Assembly (NCBI RefSeq): GCF_003001995.1
Contig: NZ_PVNB01000016.1
Location: 26,310 to 90,309, forward strand
Direction of reading: 5' to 3'
DNA: 64,000 nucleotides
Origin: Orenia metallireducens
GTDB lineage: Bacteria; Bacillota; Halanaerobiia; Halobacteroidales; Halobacteroidaceae
Below, piece by piece: positions 47,533-58,601 of this stretch (positions are counted from its first letter, which is position 1; every line of letters starts with the position of its first letter). The position numbers and the translations under genes were made by a program. The notes below the pieces were generated by a model. The model had not been told where the DNA came from, did not search any database, and saw nothing but the letters and a program-made list of their open reading frames with translations.

Positions 47533-48015
47533 GTGGTAAAATTCATTGGAGATAAGGTTGTAAAAGAGATATTTGCAGGGGATATTTATGTTAATGATAA
47601 TTCAGATATTATTATCTCTACTTTATTAGGGTCATGTATAGCGGTTTGTTTAATAGATGATAGAAATTCTGTCTGCGGGATGAATCATTTTATGCTTCCA
47701 ACTAAAAATTATAAGAAAAGTAATGCTAAGGATGGTAAGTATGGGGTGGATGCTATAGATTTATTGGTTAGAGAGATGATAAACCAAGGGTCATCTGTTA
47801 CTAATATAAAGGCAAAAGTCTTTGGAGGGGGAGAAGTTACAAGTATAGTTTCTGATAATGTTGCTAGAGCAAATATAGAGTTTACAAAAAAGAGCCTTCA
47901 AAGCTATTCTATCCCAATTGTAGCTAAAGATGTAGGAGAAAGATATGGTAGGCAGATTTATCTCTTATCCAATGGGGATGTCTATGTTAGAAGGTTTAGA
48001 CCGCAGAGTAGTTGA
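47533..48015 (+). CDS. cheD: Receptor deamidase CheD
   Basis: The 160-residue enzyme deamidates receptor glutamines. It shows LGSCIAVCL with the catalytic Cys, GMNHFMLP with the His, and KVFGGGEV. The GTG at 47533 follows GGTGATGG at a good distance; upstream GTG/ATG codons from 47518 are possible. No cheC lies next to it, unlike in Bacillus, so its usual regulatory partner must be elsewhere or missing. Confidence 0.93.
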   Translation: MVKFIGDKVVKEIFAGDIYVNDNSDIIISTLLGSCIAVCLIDDRNSVCGMNHFMLPTKNYKKSNAKDGKYGVDAIDLLVREMINQGSSVTNIKAKVFGGGEVTSIVSDNVARANIEFTKKSLQSYSIPIVAKDVGERYGRQIYLLSNGDVYVRRFRPQSS

Positions 48016-48063
48016 TAAAATTAATTGATATTAGAGATCCTGTTAGTTAAAACTGGTGTGATA

Positions 48064-48156
48064 GGGAGATATTAAGGCAGTAACGAGTGATGAGAATAGT
48101 TTCTTACTCGTTATCCGTCACTCGTCACTGATTAATAAACTGTCTTAATACTCCCA
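48064..48156. repeat. MITE-like intergenic element, copy C
   Basis: The ends GGGAGATATTAAGGCAGT and (complement) GGGAGTATTAAGACAGT form imperfect inverted repeats of about 17 bases. The interior carries GTAACGAGTGATGAG and CGTCACTCGTCACTG. It matches copy B closely. Confidence 0.7.
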
Positions 48157-48312
48157 TTAAGGTCTACTAGCTATGAAAATAACAATATAAATAAATGGAA
48201 ATTAATTTAAAAAGATGGAGGGGTTTGTAGCTGGTTATAGAATTAATAAAGAATATCCTTAAAAATAATTGGGATTTAGTTAAGAAGGAATTAAAGAGAA
48301 GGAGTGAGGCAG

Positions 48313-50577
48313 GTGAAGAATAAATTGAAAAATCTGAAAATTGGAACAAAGTTATTTCTAAGTTTTGGTATTATAATCTTGTTAACACTATTAGTAAGCT
48401 ATCTTAGTCTTGCTGGAATGAAATTGGTAGAAGATGAAGTAAGCTTAGCAGATGATGCTAATAGAATGATTAAAAGTATGCTGGATATTAGAAAAGAAGA
48501 GAAGAACTTCATATTAAGTGAAAATGAAGAGTATATCAGTGAAGTTGAAAGCAGGGTTGAAGATATTTTAGTAGATGCTAAGGAGATTAAAGCAAAATTT
48601 ACTAAAGAAAGTGATATAGTTATTATAGATAAAATTATAACTAATATAAGTGATTATAAGAACTCTTTTTCTAAATATATCCTCCAACATAGTCAAAGAG
48701 AAGAGTTGTCTAAAGTAATGGTGGAAAATGCTAGAGTTGCTATCAAACTAGCTACTGAAGTGAGGGAGAATCAAGCAGCAGATGTTAAATTGGCTTTGGC
48801 TAATAACAGTGCTGATGAGGTAGTTGAGAATAATATAGAGGTTGCTGATGATAGTAATAGAATAATTAAAGATGTATTGACTATAAGGACAGATGAGAGA
48901 AACTTTATTATTAGTGAAGAGCAGGAAGATGCTACTTTAGTAGAATTAGAACTTGAGAAGATAATAGAGCAGGTCCAAGAGACCAAAGGAAAATTAGACC
49001 TTGATGAAGTAGAAGAGCGTAAGAAATTAGACCAGCTCATTTTAGATATAAGTGAGTATAGGACTGCTTTTATTGATTATACAAAGGCTATCTATCAACA
49101 AAATTCATTAGAAGAAGAGTTGATGGCTGAAGCTCTTGCAGTTGAGCAGAGTTTACAGAGCTTAGCCGAAGTTCAAAAGGGGGATATGAGAAATACAATT
49201 TCTAAGAGTAATAAGACAATCCTGATTATTGGATTATTAGCAATTATTATAGGGATAGTCATCTCTTTGTTGATTACTCGTTCTATTATCAAACCAATTG
49301 ATAAGGTGAAGGGAGTGTTAGCACGGCTAGCAGAAGGTGACTTTACTAATACTGTTGAGGTTGAAACAAATGATGAGATTGGTGAGATGGGAAGAGATCT
49401 TAATAGAACTGTTAATGTTTTGAATGATATTATTAATGAATTTGAGAGAATATTGGCTAAGGTAGCTGATGGAGACTTTAGTGAAAAAGTCAATATTAAG
49501 ACAGATAATCAGTTAGGAAGTATGGCTAAAAGTCTTAACTTAGCTATTAGTTCCTTACAAGAGACTATTCAGGATATAGAAGAAGTATTAAGCAGAGTAG
49601 CAGAGGGGGACTTTACTAGCAAGGTAACTGTTGAAGCTAAAAATGAGTTGGGAAAAATGGCAAATAGTCTTAATGAGACAATTGACTCATTAAATAGGGC
49701 CTTGGCTCAGGTACAAGATTCATCAATTACTGTAGATACTGCTAGTGATGAGATTGCTAATGGTAATCAGGATTTATCTCAAAGAACTCAAGAACAGGCT
49801 TCTTCTTTAGAAGAGGTATCAGCTACAATTGAACAGATTAATGCATCAATTCAAGAGGTAGCTGCTAGTTCTGAAGAAGCAAGTAGCTTTGCTAAAAATA
49901 ATAGAGAAGTTGTGAATAAAGGTTCTGAGATAGTAGGAGAAACAATGAAGTCAATGTCAAAGGTTACAGCAAGGAGTAAGGAAATTTCAGATATTATTAA
50001 TGTAGTTAATGATATCGCTTTTCAAACCAATCTCTTGGCCTTAAATGCAGCAGTAGAAGCAGCTAGAGCTGGAGAGCATGGTAAAGGTTTTGCAGTAGTA
50101 GCTGCTGAAGTGAGAAACTTATCGGCTAGAACTGCTGAGTCAGCTAAGGAGATAGAGAATCTAATTAGTACTATTATTGAAGAGATTGAAGAGGGGAATG
50201 AATTGGTAGAAAAGACTGGCTATTCCTTAGAGGAGATTGTGCAAAATAGTAATCAGACTGCCCAAGCTATTGAAGAGATTGCTGCTGCTATGGAGGAACA
50301 AAGTTCTGCTGCTAATCAGATTCAAGGAGCAGTAGAGGAGTTAAATCAGGTTACCCAGGATAATGCTTCGATGGTAGAGGAGATCGCTAGTTCTAGTGAG
50401 TTATTAAATGGAGAGGCGAAGAATTTATCTCAAGTAGTCGGAAGGTTTAGATTAAATTCAGTTAATGAATATAATAATTTTCAGGAAAATAAAAGCGTAG
50501 CTGATAAAAAAAGCAATAATCATAGAAGGTTAGATAGAATAATGAAGATTGATGAAGAAAATTTTGAGATATTTTAG
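48313..50577 (+). CDS. Chemoreceptor with bimodular helical sensor and three HAMPs
   Basis: The 754-residue receptor has a transmembrane helix near the N-terminus, a helical-bimodular-type sensor of two related modules ([21 protein letters not shown] and [21 protein letters not shown] mark their starts), a second transmembrane helix at about 298-320, three tandem HAMP units and the standard hairpin. It ends DEENFEIF. The GTG at 48313 fits the AAGGAG at 48299; the GTG at 48304 overlaps it. Helical bimodular sensors bind organic acids in other species; the ligand here is unknown. Confidence 0.92.
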   Translation: MKNKLKNLKIGTKLFLSFGIIILLTLLVSYLSLAGMKLVEDEVSLADDANRMIKSMLDIRKEEKNFILSENEEYISEVESRVEDILVDAKEIKAKFTKESDIVIIDKIITNISDYKNSFSKYILQHSQREELSKVMVENARVAIKLATEVRENQAADVKLALANNSADEVVENNIEVADDSNRIIKDVLTIRTDERNFIISEEQEDATLVELELEKIIEQVQETKGKLDLDEVEERKKLDQLILDISEYRTAFIDYTKAIYQQNSLEEELMAEALAVEQSLQSLAEVQKGDMRNTISKSNKTILIIGLLAIIIGIVISLLITRSIIKPIDKVKGVLARLAEGDFTNTVEVETNDEIGEMGRDLNRTVNVLNDIINEFERILAKVADGDFSEKVNIKTDNQLGSMAKSLNLAISSLQETIQDIEEVLSRVAEGDFTSKVTVEAKNELGKMANSLNETIDSLNRALAQVQDSSITVDTASDEIANGNQDLSQRTQEQASSLEEVSATIEQINASIQEVAASSEEASSFAKNNREVVNKGSEIVGETMKSMSKVTARSKEISDIINVVNDIAFQTNLLALNAAVEAARAGEHGKGFAVVAAEVRNLSARTAESAKEIENLISTIIEEIEEGNELVEKTGYSLEEIVQNSNQTAQAIEEIAAAMEEQSSAANQIQGAVEELNQVTQDNASMVEEIASSSELLNGEAKNLSQVVGRFRLNSVNEYNNFQENKSVADKKSNNHRRLDRIMKIDEENFEIF

Positions 50578-50764
50578 TAAGGTGAACATAAAGTTCCTCT
50601 AGCTTCAAATAGGTAATTGATAATCTTTATAGAAGTAAATATTATCAATAATCAGTATTATCAGAAGAAGGAGGTTTGAGTAAGGAATTGGGTTTAGTGA
50701 TTTATTATCACTATTTTGTATTAGATTTATATTGGACAACTAAAAAAGTAGAAGGAGTAGATGA

Positions 50765-52981
50765 ATGATGTCTAACTTTACTAAATTGTTCTTTAATAGA
50801 TCAATTGCTTTTCAACTTTATTTTTTAGTATTTCTATTGGTTGTATCTATTAGTCTGACTGGGTTTATGGGCTTTAATGGGATAGAGAAGGTTTTAAATA
50901 TAGTAGATTCTTTTAAGCATAATTTTGTACCAACTTATGAATTGATATTAAATGCAGACCGTGATTTTCAACAGGCAAGAGTAGCACTTATGCAAGGGGT
51001 TAATGAAAGAAATAGTAGCCTTGTTAAGCAACTTAAAGGAGCTTATGAAGAGAATATACAACAAACCAAAGATCGTTTTAATAGTTATACACAGACTGAA
51101 ACTGTTTTTGAGCAAGAAGTAAAGCTACAAGAAAAGTTTAATGCTGAGCTAGAGAATTATAGTAAGTTAACAAGTGAAATCTGGAGATTGGTTGAAGAGA
51201 AAGTAGATGATAGTGCTAGGATAGAAAGTTTATTAGAAGAGGAACAAAGTCAATTTGAACTTACACGAGGAATTATGAATACAATTCAAGAAGAGTATAC
51301 AGAAGCATCAAATCAATTGAATGAAAAGTCAAAGGTTATAGAAAAAAACGTTACTTTTAAAATAATTTTACTTTCAGTTTTGGCTGCATTGGTCGCTTTA
51401 ATTATTTCTTATTTTATTATTAATGGGATAACTAAACCGCTATTAGCTAGTGTTAGCTTAGCTGAACAGATTGCTGAGGGGAATTTCAACATATCAAAGC
51501 TAGATTATAATAGTGATAATGCAATTGGTAAGTTAATCAAATCATTAAATAAAATGAACGAATCCTTGACCACTGTGATTGGAGAAATTAAAGAGGCTTT
51601 AGCTAAGATGGCTGAAGGTGATTTTACTAAGAAAATCACTATCAATGCAGAGAATGAATTAGGTGAGATGGTAAATAGTATTAATTTAACAGCTGATTCT
51701 TTAAATCAAGTAATCAATAAATTTCAAGAGGTATTAGCTAAGGTAGCAGATGGTGACTTTACAGAGAAGGTTGAGATAGAGGTAGGCAATCAATTAGGCA
51801 GTATGAAAGATAATCTAAACTTTACAATTGATTCTTTAAATCAAGTGATCAACGAGTTTGAAAAGGTATTAGCTAAAGTAGCAGATGGTGATTTTACAGA
51901 GAAGGTTGAGATAAAAGTAGGAAATCAATTAGGTAGTATGGGAGATAATTTAAACTTTACAATTGATTCTTTAAATTTAGTAATCAATGAATTTGAAAAA
52001 ATCTTATCTAAAGTTGCCAAAGGGGACTTTAGAGAGAATGTCGATATAGAGGTAGGGAATCAATTAGGAAAGATGGCTAAAAATCTTAATACAACTATAA
52101 ATTCCTTAGGTGAGGTAATCTCTCAAGTAAAAGAAACGGCTATGAATGTCGACAATTCTTCTAATGAAATTGCTAAGGGAAATGATGAGTTATCTCAAAG
52201 GACTCAAGAGCAGGCATCATCTTTAGAAGAGGTATCAGCAACAATTGAGCAGATTAATGCATCTATTCAAGAGGTAGCTGCTAATTCTGAAGAGGCTACT
52301 AATTTTGCTAAGGAGAATAGAGAGGTCGTTGAAAAAGGATCTATGGTAGTAGGCGAAACTATGAAATCAATGTCTAAAATTACTGCAAGTAGTAAAGAAA
52401 TATCAGATATTATTAGTGTTGTTAATGATATAGCCTTTCAAACAAATTTATTAGCGCTTAATGCTGCCGTAGAAGCAGCAAGGGCAGGAGAGCATGGTAA
52501 AGGATTTGCAGTAGTGGCAGCAGAGGTTAGAAACCTAGCTGCTAGAACAGCCCAGTCATCTAAAGAGATAGAAAATTTAATCAGTATGATTATCGATCAA
52601 ATTAAAGAAGGTAATGAATTGGTAGAAAAGACAGGTTACTCATTAGAAGAGATTGTTCAAAATAGTAATCAAACTGCCCAAGCTATTGCTGAGATCGCAA
52701 CAGCTATGGATGAACAGAGCTCAGCAGCTTCTCAAATTCAAGGAGCAGTAGAGGAGTTAAATCAAGTTACTCAGGATAATGCTTCAATGGTAGAGGAGAT
52801 TGCTAATTCTAGTGAGATTTTAAATGGCGAAGCGACAAATCTATCACAAATAGTAGGAAGGTTCAGATTAGGTTTTGATAGAAACTATAAGATGAGTGAT
52901 GCTAATAATTTAAGAGAAGACCAACTTAAAAAATTGAATGAGATTATGAGTATTGATGAAGGAGATTTTGATAGATTTTGA
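50765..52981 (+). CDS. Chemoreceptor with four-helix sensor and five HAMPs
   Basis: The 738-residue receptor has transmembrane helices at about 12-35 and 198-220 around a four-helix-bundle sensor, followed by five HAMP-like units. Units 3 and 4 are almost identical at the DNA level, with a 135-base (45-residue) period (GCAGATGGTGA at 51746 and 51881), a sign of recent tandem duplication. The signalling hairpin follows and the tail is [16 protein letters not shown] precedes the two adjacent ATGs. Confidence 0.92.
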   Translation: MMSNFTKLFFNRSIAFQLYFLVFLLVVSISLTGFMGFNGIEKVLNIVDSFKHNFVPTYELILNADRDFQQARVALMQGVNERNSSLVKQLKGAYEENIQQTKDRFNSYTQTETVFEQEVKLQEKFNAELENYSKLTSEIWRLVEEKVDDSARIESLLEEEQSQFELTRGIMNTIQEEYTEASNQLNEKSKVIEKNVTFKIILLSVLAALVALIISYFIINGITKPLLASVSLAEQIAEGNFNISKLDYNSDNAIGKLIKSLNKMNESLTTVIGEIKEALAKMAEGDFTKKITINAENELGEMVNSINLTADSLNQVINKFQEVLAKVADGDFTEKVEIEVGNQLGSMKDNLNFTIDSLNQVINEFEKVLAKVADGDFTEKVEIKVGNQLGSMGDNLNFTIDSLNLVINEFEKILSKVAKGDFRENVDIEVGNQLGKMAKNLNTTINSLGEVISQVKETAMNVDNSSNEIAKGNDELSQRTQEQASSLEEVSATIEQINASIQEVAANSEEATNFAKENREVVEKGSMVVGETMKSMSKITASSKEISDIISVVNDIAFQTNLLALNAAVEAARAGEHGKGFAVVAAEVRNLAARTAQSSKEIENLISMIIDQIKEGNELVEKTGYSLEEIVQNSNQTAQAIAEIATAMDEQSSAASQIQGAVEELNQVTQDNASMVEEIANSSEILNGEATNLSQIVGRFRLGFDRNYKMSDANNLREDQLKKLNEIMSIDEGDFDRF

Positions 52982-52987
52982 TTTAGT

Positions 52988-53017
52988 AAAGAAGAGGACT
53001 TTAAAGTCCTCTTCTTT
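52988..53017 (+). terminator. Perfect 30-bp palindromic terminator
   Basis: AAAGAAGAGGACTTT is followed by its exact complement. Bases 53018-53214 are extremely AT-rich and hold only the inverted pair ATTCAAAAT/ATTTTGAAT (53136-53160). Confidence 0.9.
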
Positions 53018-53235
53018 GTATATAATTCTTTAATTGTTTTTTAAAATATAAAATAATATATAATAATGGTTTAAATTTAGACTATTAATTAAATTATTAG
53101 CTTTAATTATTTTATATAAATAATATTATAAAATAATTCAAAATTATTATTATTTTGAATAGGTAATTTGAATTTTTTCTAGAATTAATTAAGTATTAGT
53201 TTATTTTGTATTAAATGAGAAGAGGGAGGGGTTAT

Positions 53236-55344
53236 ATGTTTAAAGATAGGTTTCAGAATTTAAAGATATCTAGAAAATTAGGGATAGGCTTTGCTACGAT
53301 AATAGTTCTAGCGATAATTTTAGCAATATTCAGTTATTTTGGCTTGAAAACAGTAAAAACTGAAGTAGAGATAGCAGATGATGCCAATAAAATGATTGAG
53401 CATATACTAAGTATTAGAATGATTGAAAAGAATTTTATTATGCATGAAGAAGAGGAGTATATCACTAAAATAAAAGAGCAAATTGACGATATTATCAGGG
53501 AAGCAGAAGGGCTTAAAGCAAAGTTTAAAGAAGAGCAGGAAAGAAGACTGATTGATAATATCATTGCTAAGATTGAAGGGTATCGAGATACCTTTGATAA
53601 ATATGTAACCTTTTATTATAAGGAAGAAGAGTTAAATCAAGAGATGATTACTGCTGCTAGGAGTGTAATGGATTTAGCTCAAAAATTAAGAGAAGAGCAG
53701 AGGGCTAAAGCTTATCAAAGTATAGATAATGAGGATGAAAATAGAATTATTAAGGCAGAAGTAGAGATAGCTGATGGTGCTAATAGTATAATTAAATATA
53801 TGATGGATGCTCGAAGTGAAGAGAAGAACTTTATTATGAGAGAGGATAAAGAGTATATCAAGTCGGTTAAAGGCTTTATAACTGATCTTATCAATCAAGT
53901 AGAAGAGATGAAAGAATATCTTAGTAATAGAGATGATTTAAAGTTAATTGACGATATCATCAAAGAAGTGAATGCTTATCAAAGAATATTCAATGATTAT
54001 GTAGCTAATGTAGATGAAGAGAAGATAGCAGAAAATAATTTAGTAGCTCTAGCTAGAGATATAGAAGTAGATTTACAACAGATACAGGCAAGTGAGAAAG
54101 AGCAGATGTATCATCAAATTGCTAGAACAAATCTAGTAAGTTTTATTATCCTAATCTTGGTAGTCTTGATTGGAATTGTAGTTTCAATAGCAATAACTAA
54201 ATATATTACTGCAACAATTGATAAAATTCAAAAGGTTTTAGCAAAGGTAGCAGAAGGGAATTTCAATGAGAAGGTCAAGGTTGAAAGCAATGATGAATTG
54301 GGATTGATAGGTAATAATTTAAATCAGACAGTTGATTCTTTAAGTGGAATAATTGGTAATATTGAGGAAGTATTGGCAAGGGTGGCTGTTGGTGATTTTA
54401 CAAGTAAGGTTACTGTAGAAGCTAAGAATGAATTAGGAAGGATGGCAGCTAATTTAAATAAGACTATCGATGAGTTGAGTTATGTGATCAGTAAGGTCAA
54501 AGAAGTGGTAAGTAACGTAACTGTTTCTTCTAATGAGATATCTAATGGGAATCAAGACTTATCCCAAAGAACACAAGAACAGGCATCATCTCTAGAGGAG
54601 ATATCAGCTACAATTGAAGAGATTACAGCATCTGTCCAAGAAGTAGCAGCTAGCTCTGAAGGTGCTGATCAATTAGCAGATAATACCTTGAGGGTAGTCG
54701 ATAATGGAGCCAAAGTAGTAGAGCAGACAATGGAGTCGATGTCTAAGATCACAGCTAGTAGTAAGGAGATAGGTGATATTATCTCTGTAGTCAATGATAT
54801 AGCCTTCCAGACCAATTTATTAGCACTTAATGCAGCAGTAGAGGCAGCTAGGGCAGGAGAGCATGGTAAAGGCTTTGCAGTAGTGGCAGCAGAGGTTAGA
54901 AATCTAGCTGCTAGAACAGCCGAATCTTCTAAGGAGATAGAGAATTTAATCAATACTATTATTGAGCAGATTTCAGAGGGTAACCAATTAGTAGAGAAGA
55001 CAGGGGATTCTTTAGAGGAGATTATCAGAAATAGTAAGGAGACCTCTGAAGCTATTCAAGAGATTGCAGCAGCTATGGAGGAACAAAGCTCTGCCTCTAA
55101 TCAGATTCAAGGAGCAGTAGAAGAGTTGAATCAAGTAACTCAAGACAATGCTTCCATGGTTGAAGAGATTGCTAGTTCTAGTGAAGTCTTGAGTAGTGAA
55201 GCTAAAAATATGTCTAATTTAGTTGAAAAATTTAAATTGAATAATGAAGGTGAGAAGCATGTACTTAGTCAAGCAAGGAGAGTGGAGAGTAGCTCTTTAG
55301 ATGAGGTAATGAGGATTAAAGAAGAGGACTTTGATAAGTTTTAA
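53236..55344 (+). CDS. Chemoreceptor with bimodular helical sensor and two HAMPs
   Basis: The 702-residue receptor is a close relative of the one at 48313: two sensor modules ([21 protein letters not shown] and [21 protein letters not shown]), second transmembrane helix at about 302-322, but only two HAMP units. The signalling tip is the common one and the tail is KEEDFDKF. The ATG at 53236 follows GGGAGGGG; the ATG at 53215 precedes it. Confidence 0.92.
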   Translation: MFKDRFQNLKISRKLGIGFATIIVLAIILAIFSYFGLKTVKTEVEIADDANKMIEHILSIRMIEKNFIMHEEEEYITKIKEQIDDIIREAEGLKAKFKEEQERRLIDNIIAKIEGYRDTFDKYVTFYYKEEELNQEMITAARSVMDLAQKLREEQRAKAYQSIDNEDENRIIKAEVEIADGANSIIKYMMDARSEEKNFIMREDKEYIKSVKGFITDLINQVEEMKEYLSNRDDLKLIDDIIKEVNAYQRIFNDYVANVDEEKIAENNLVALARDIEVDLQQIQASEKEQMYHQIARTNLVSFIILILVVLIGIVVSIAITKYITATIDKIQKVLAKVAEGNFNEKVKVESNDELGLIGNNLNQTVDSLSGIIGNIEEVLARVAVGDFTSKVTVEAKNELGRMAANLNKTIDELSYVISKVKEVVSNVTVSSNEISNGNQDLSQRTQEQASSLEEISATIEEITASVQEVAASSEGADQLADNTLRVVDNGAKVVEQTMESMSKITASSKEIGDIISVVNDIAFQTNLLALNAAVEAARAGEHGKGFAVVAAEVRNLAARTAESSKEIENLINTIIEQISEGNQLVEKTGDSLEEIIRNSKETSEAIQEIAAAMEEQSSASNQIQGAVEELNQVTQDNASMVEEIASSSEVLSSEAKNMSNLVEKFKLNNEGEKHVLSQARRVESSSLDEVMRIKEEDFDKF

Positions 55345-55350
55345 CAATAT

Positions 55351-55392
55351 AAATATAAAGGCTGTTGGTAAAAACCAACAGCCTTTATATTT
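55351..55392. terminator. Bidirectional terminator between converging genes
   Basis: AAATATAAAGGCTGTTGGT pairs perfectly with its complement across an AAAA loop; both ends are A/T-rich and can serve both strands. Confidence 0.93.
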
Positions 55393-55404
55393 ATTGATGG
55401 GTAA

Positions 55405-55980
55405 TTATAATTTAAAACTAGCAATTACTTTCTTGTCTTTGTCTAAGGTAGGTCTCCAAATCTCTATACTCTGACCTACAGTAGATATCTTTTGGGGGAT
55501 ACCATCTAAAATCAGACAGATTTTATTAAATTCTTGGTCAGAAATTGGGTTTTTAGCAAAAATATTACTGATTAAACTCATATGGAAGGACCATTCTTCA
55601 TAATTAGTAAGAGTAGATAAATCTCTATTAACCAATTGCTGATGGAGTTGAGTACTAAGGCTAGTCAGTGAATCAGTTTCGTCTACCTTTAATACAAGAA
55701 ATTTCTCCTTAAGGCAAAAGCACTTTAAATTGCTTATTTCAATCTTAATAGGGTTTTGTTGATAATTTTGAACAACTTCTGCTATAACCTCTTTAGCCTC
55801 ATCAATATCTCTTTTATTTATTCTATTTAAGGTTATATGTAATTCAGGATAATCGTCATCATTATATAAGTTATAATGTTTTGAAATAGTCTCTTGTAGT
55901 TCTAATGCTTTTCTCATATCATTCTTTTTAGGAAGTAATACAATAAATAACTCCTCTTTTAAATCTGCTGCTTTAACCAT
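55405..55980 (-). CDS. 2H phosphoesterase (2'-5' RNA ligase family)
   Basis: The 191-residue protein has the two HxTx/HxSx motifs of the LigT-like superfamily: LHITLNRI and FHMSLIS, about 85 residues apart. Members hydrolyse 2',3'-cyclic or 2'-5' phosphodiesters in RNA or nucleotides; the substrate here is unknown. The ATG at 55980 follows GGAGGAGAT, while the upstream TTG would start in that site. It interrupts the run of receptor genes on the opposite strand and is probably an insertion into the cluster. Confidence 0.85.
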   Translation of the reverse strand: MVKAADLKEELFIVLLPKKNDMRKALELQETISKHYNLYNDDDYPELHITLNRINKRDIDEAKEVIAEVVQNYQQNPIKIEISNLKCFCLKEKFLVLKVDETDSLTSLSTQLHQQLVNRDLSTLTNYEEWSFHMSLISNIFAKNPISDQEFNKICLILDGIPQKISTVGQSIEIWRPTLDKDKKVIASFKL

Positions 55981-55995
55981 TGAAATCTCCTCCAA

Positions 55996-56510
55996 GGTTA
56001 CTACTTAATTTAAAGATAATTAAATCATGAATGTTTATAATAGTAGATAAATCCTGTTTATATTTTACTATATAATAAGGGAGATAGCAAATTGCTTTAG
56101 TTAGTAAAGTGCTTATAAGGGCTATATACTTGCTAATGAGTAAGCTGTGATAACAGTATAATTCTTATTTATTGCTTGTATTACTTGTTGTTTATTGATA
56201 AATTCCTATGATAATTTATTAATAAATAATAATAGTTGAGAGTAGTAAAAGAGGAATTGCTATATTATTATAGAATTATATATATGACTCTAGATATAAT
56301 TTGAATTTAATGAAAAGTTAGAGTGATATTGTATTATAAACTAAAATTTAAGTCGACTTCATACATAAGATAGTCCATGTATCATGATTTCCCTAGACTA
56401 AGCTTAGTTATTCTAAAGTAGCTTCTTGATATAGCTAATATTTAGAAAATTGGCTATATTTAAAATATTATTTATAATAAAAGAAAAGTTGGGATAAGGG
56501 GAGTGATTAA
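55996..56510. other. Gene-free AT-rich gap
   Basis: This gap separates the divergent 2H-phosphoesterase and receptor genes. I see no ORF or RNA gene; promoters for both must lie in it, but none stands out clearly. Confidence 0.5.
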
Positions 56511-58517
56511 ATGGTTAAAGGTGGATTTAAGAATTTGAAGGTAAAAACTAAGCTATTATTGGGTTTTACTGTGATGGTTCTATTGATAATTACAGTTGGT
56601 TATTTAGGTTATAGTGGATTAAGTTCTGTAATTACTAAAGTAGAGCTTGCTAATGATAGCAATAGGATGATTAAAAGTATTTTAGATGCTAGAACCTCTG
56701 AAAAGAATTATATCCTATTTGGAGAAGAGAAGTATATTTTAGAGGTTGAATCAATTATTGAAGACATTAGTGAAGATGCTCAAAAGCTATTAGAGGGGCT
56801 AGAGGGCGAAGATTATAATAGGGTAGAGGAGATTATTGAAGCTGTTGATAGTTATAAAGGTGCTTTTATAAGTTATACTAAAAGTGATAGAGATAGATCG
56901 TCATTAGAGAGAGAGGTTGTCAAAGCAGGAAGAGATGTGGAGGATAAATTAAGAGAGTTATATAAGATTCAAAATGAACAGATGCATCAAAGAGTCTCTA
57001 ATATCAATTTAATCAACTTTACTATTATAGCTTTGGCAATTATTGTGGGGATAGTTATCAGTATAGTATTGACCAGAGCTATTATTAATCCAATTGATGC
57101 TATTAGAGCAGTTTTAGCCAAGGTAGCTGAAGGGGATTTTACTAATAAAGTTGAAGTTGATCGTAAAGATGAGCTTGGCGAGATGGGTGAAGACCTTAAT
57201 CAGACTGTTGAGAATCTAAATTCAGTAATAACTGAGTTTGATAATGTCCTAGAGAGGCTGGCAGATGGAGACTTTACTCAAAATGCTAATATTAAAGTAG
57301 GTAATCAATTAGGTAAGATGGGTGATAGTCTTAATAGAACTATCGATTCTTTAAATGAGATAATTGCTAAGTTTGAAGTATCGTTAGCAAGTTTAGCTAA
57401 AGGTGATTTTAACTGTAAGGTTGAGATAGAAGCTAAAAATCAATTAGGAAGCATGGCTGCTAATCTCAATAGAGCTATTGATTCGTTAAACTTTATCATT
57501 AATCAATTTGAAAGGACTTTATCTAAGGTAGCTAAAGGAGACTTTACAGAGAAGGTAAGTGTTAAAGTAGGAAATGAATTAGGCGAGATGGCTATTAACT
57601 TAAATCAAGCAATAGATTCTTTAAGTGATGTAATTTATAGAGTAAAGAACAATGCATTTAATGTTAATAATTCATCAACTGAGATTGCTAATGGTAATGA
57701 GGCTTTAGCTCAAAGAACTGAAGAGCAGGCATCTGCCTTAGAGGAGGTGTCAGCAACTATTGAAGAGATTGCTGCCTCAATTGAAGAGGTTGCTAGTAGC
57801 TCTGAAGCAGCTGATGACTTATCTAATAAGACTATGTTAGTGGTTCAGGAAGGTTCTGAAGTTATTAAGAGGACGATGGAATCTATGTCAGAAATTACAG
57901 CAAGCAGTAAGGAGATTTCAGATATTATTACTGTAGTTAATGATATTGCCTTTCAGACCAATTTATTGGCACTGAATGCAGCAGTAGAAGCAGCCAGAGC
58001 AGGGGAGCATGGCAAAGGCTTTGCAGTGGTGGCAGCAGAGGTTAGAAACTTAGCAGCTAGAACAGCTGAATCTGCTAAAGAGATAGAAAATTTAATTAAG
58101 ACGATTATTGCACAGATAGAGGAAGGGAATGAATTGGTTGAACGGACAGGAACTTCTCTTAGTAAGATAGTCGAGAATAGTAATCAGACCTCCCAATCAA
58201 TTGCAGAGATTGCAGCAGCTATGGAAGAGCAGAGTTCAGCAGCTAATCAGATACAAGGAGCAGTAGAGGAGCTAAATCATGTGACTCAGGATAATGCTTC
58301 AATGGTTGAAGAGATTGCTAGCTCTAGTGAGTCTTTAAGTAATGAAGCTGCAGATATGACTAAGCTTGTCAGAAAATTCAATCTAAATAGGAAGGTAGAA
58401 GGTTATCACGAGATTGCTAAGAAAGAGGAGGATAAAGAAAGAAGTGAATTTAAAGATAATCACTATGACTTAGAGGGGATAATGGATTTAAATGAAGATG
58501 ATTTTGAGAAATTTTAA
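56511..58517 (+). CDS. Chemoreceptor with single-module helical sensor and four HAMPs
   Basis: The 668-residue receptor has a transmembrane helix at about 11-33, a short sensor of one helical module ([21 protein letters not shown]) instead of two, a second transmembrane helix at about 166-190, four tandem HAMP units and the common hairpin. It ends NEDDFEKF after an acidic, charged linker. The ATG follows GGGGAGTG. It is the last gene of the chemosensory run. Confidence 0.92.
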   Translation: MVKGGFKNLKVKTKLLLGFTVMVLLIITVGYLGYSGLSSVITKVELANDSNRMIKSILDARTSEKNYILFGEEKYILEVESIIEDISEDAQKLLEGLEGEDYNRVEEIIEAVDSYKGAFISYTKSDRDRSSLEREVVKAGRDVEDKLRELYKIQNEQMHQRVSNINLINFTIIALAIIVGIVISIVLTRAIINPIDAIRAVLAKVAEGDFTNKVEVDRKDELGEMGEDLNQTVENLNSVITEFDNVLERLADGDFTQNANIKVGNQLGKMGDSLNRTIDSLNEIIAKFEVSLASLAKGDFNCKVEIEAKNQLGSMAANLNRAIDSLNFIINQFERTLSKVAKGDFTEKVSVKVGNELGEMAINLNQAIDSLSDVIYRVKNNAFNVNNSSTEIANGNEALAQRTEEQASALEEVSATIEEIAASIEEVASSSEAADDLSNKTMLVVQEGSEVIKRTMESMSEITASSKEISDIITVVNDIAFQTNLLALNAAVEAARAGEHGKGFAVVAAEVRNLAARTAESAKEIENLIKTIIAQIEEGNELVERTGTSLSKIVENSNQTSQSIAEIAAAMEEQSSAANQIQGAVEELNHVTQDNASMVEEIASSSESLSNEAADMTKLVRKFNLNRKVEGYHEIAKKEEDKERSEFKDNHYDLEGIMDLNEDDFEKF

Positions 58518-58538
58518 GCTGTGAAGATAGATTAACTA

Positions 58539-58576
58539 ATAATAAGTCTGCAAGTATTTACTTGCAGACTTATTAT
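58539..58576. terminator. 18-bp bidirectional terminator
   Basis: ATAATAAGTCTGCAAGTA pairs perfectly with its complement across a TT loop, between converging genes. Confidence 0.9.
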
Positions 58577-58601
58577 CTTAATATAATCATACTAAATTAA
58601 A

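Noticed and set aside
53018..53214. Possible origin-like AT-rich stretch between receptor genes
   Set aside because: It is extremely AT-rich but has no DnaA-box cluster and no origin-linked genes.
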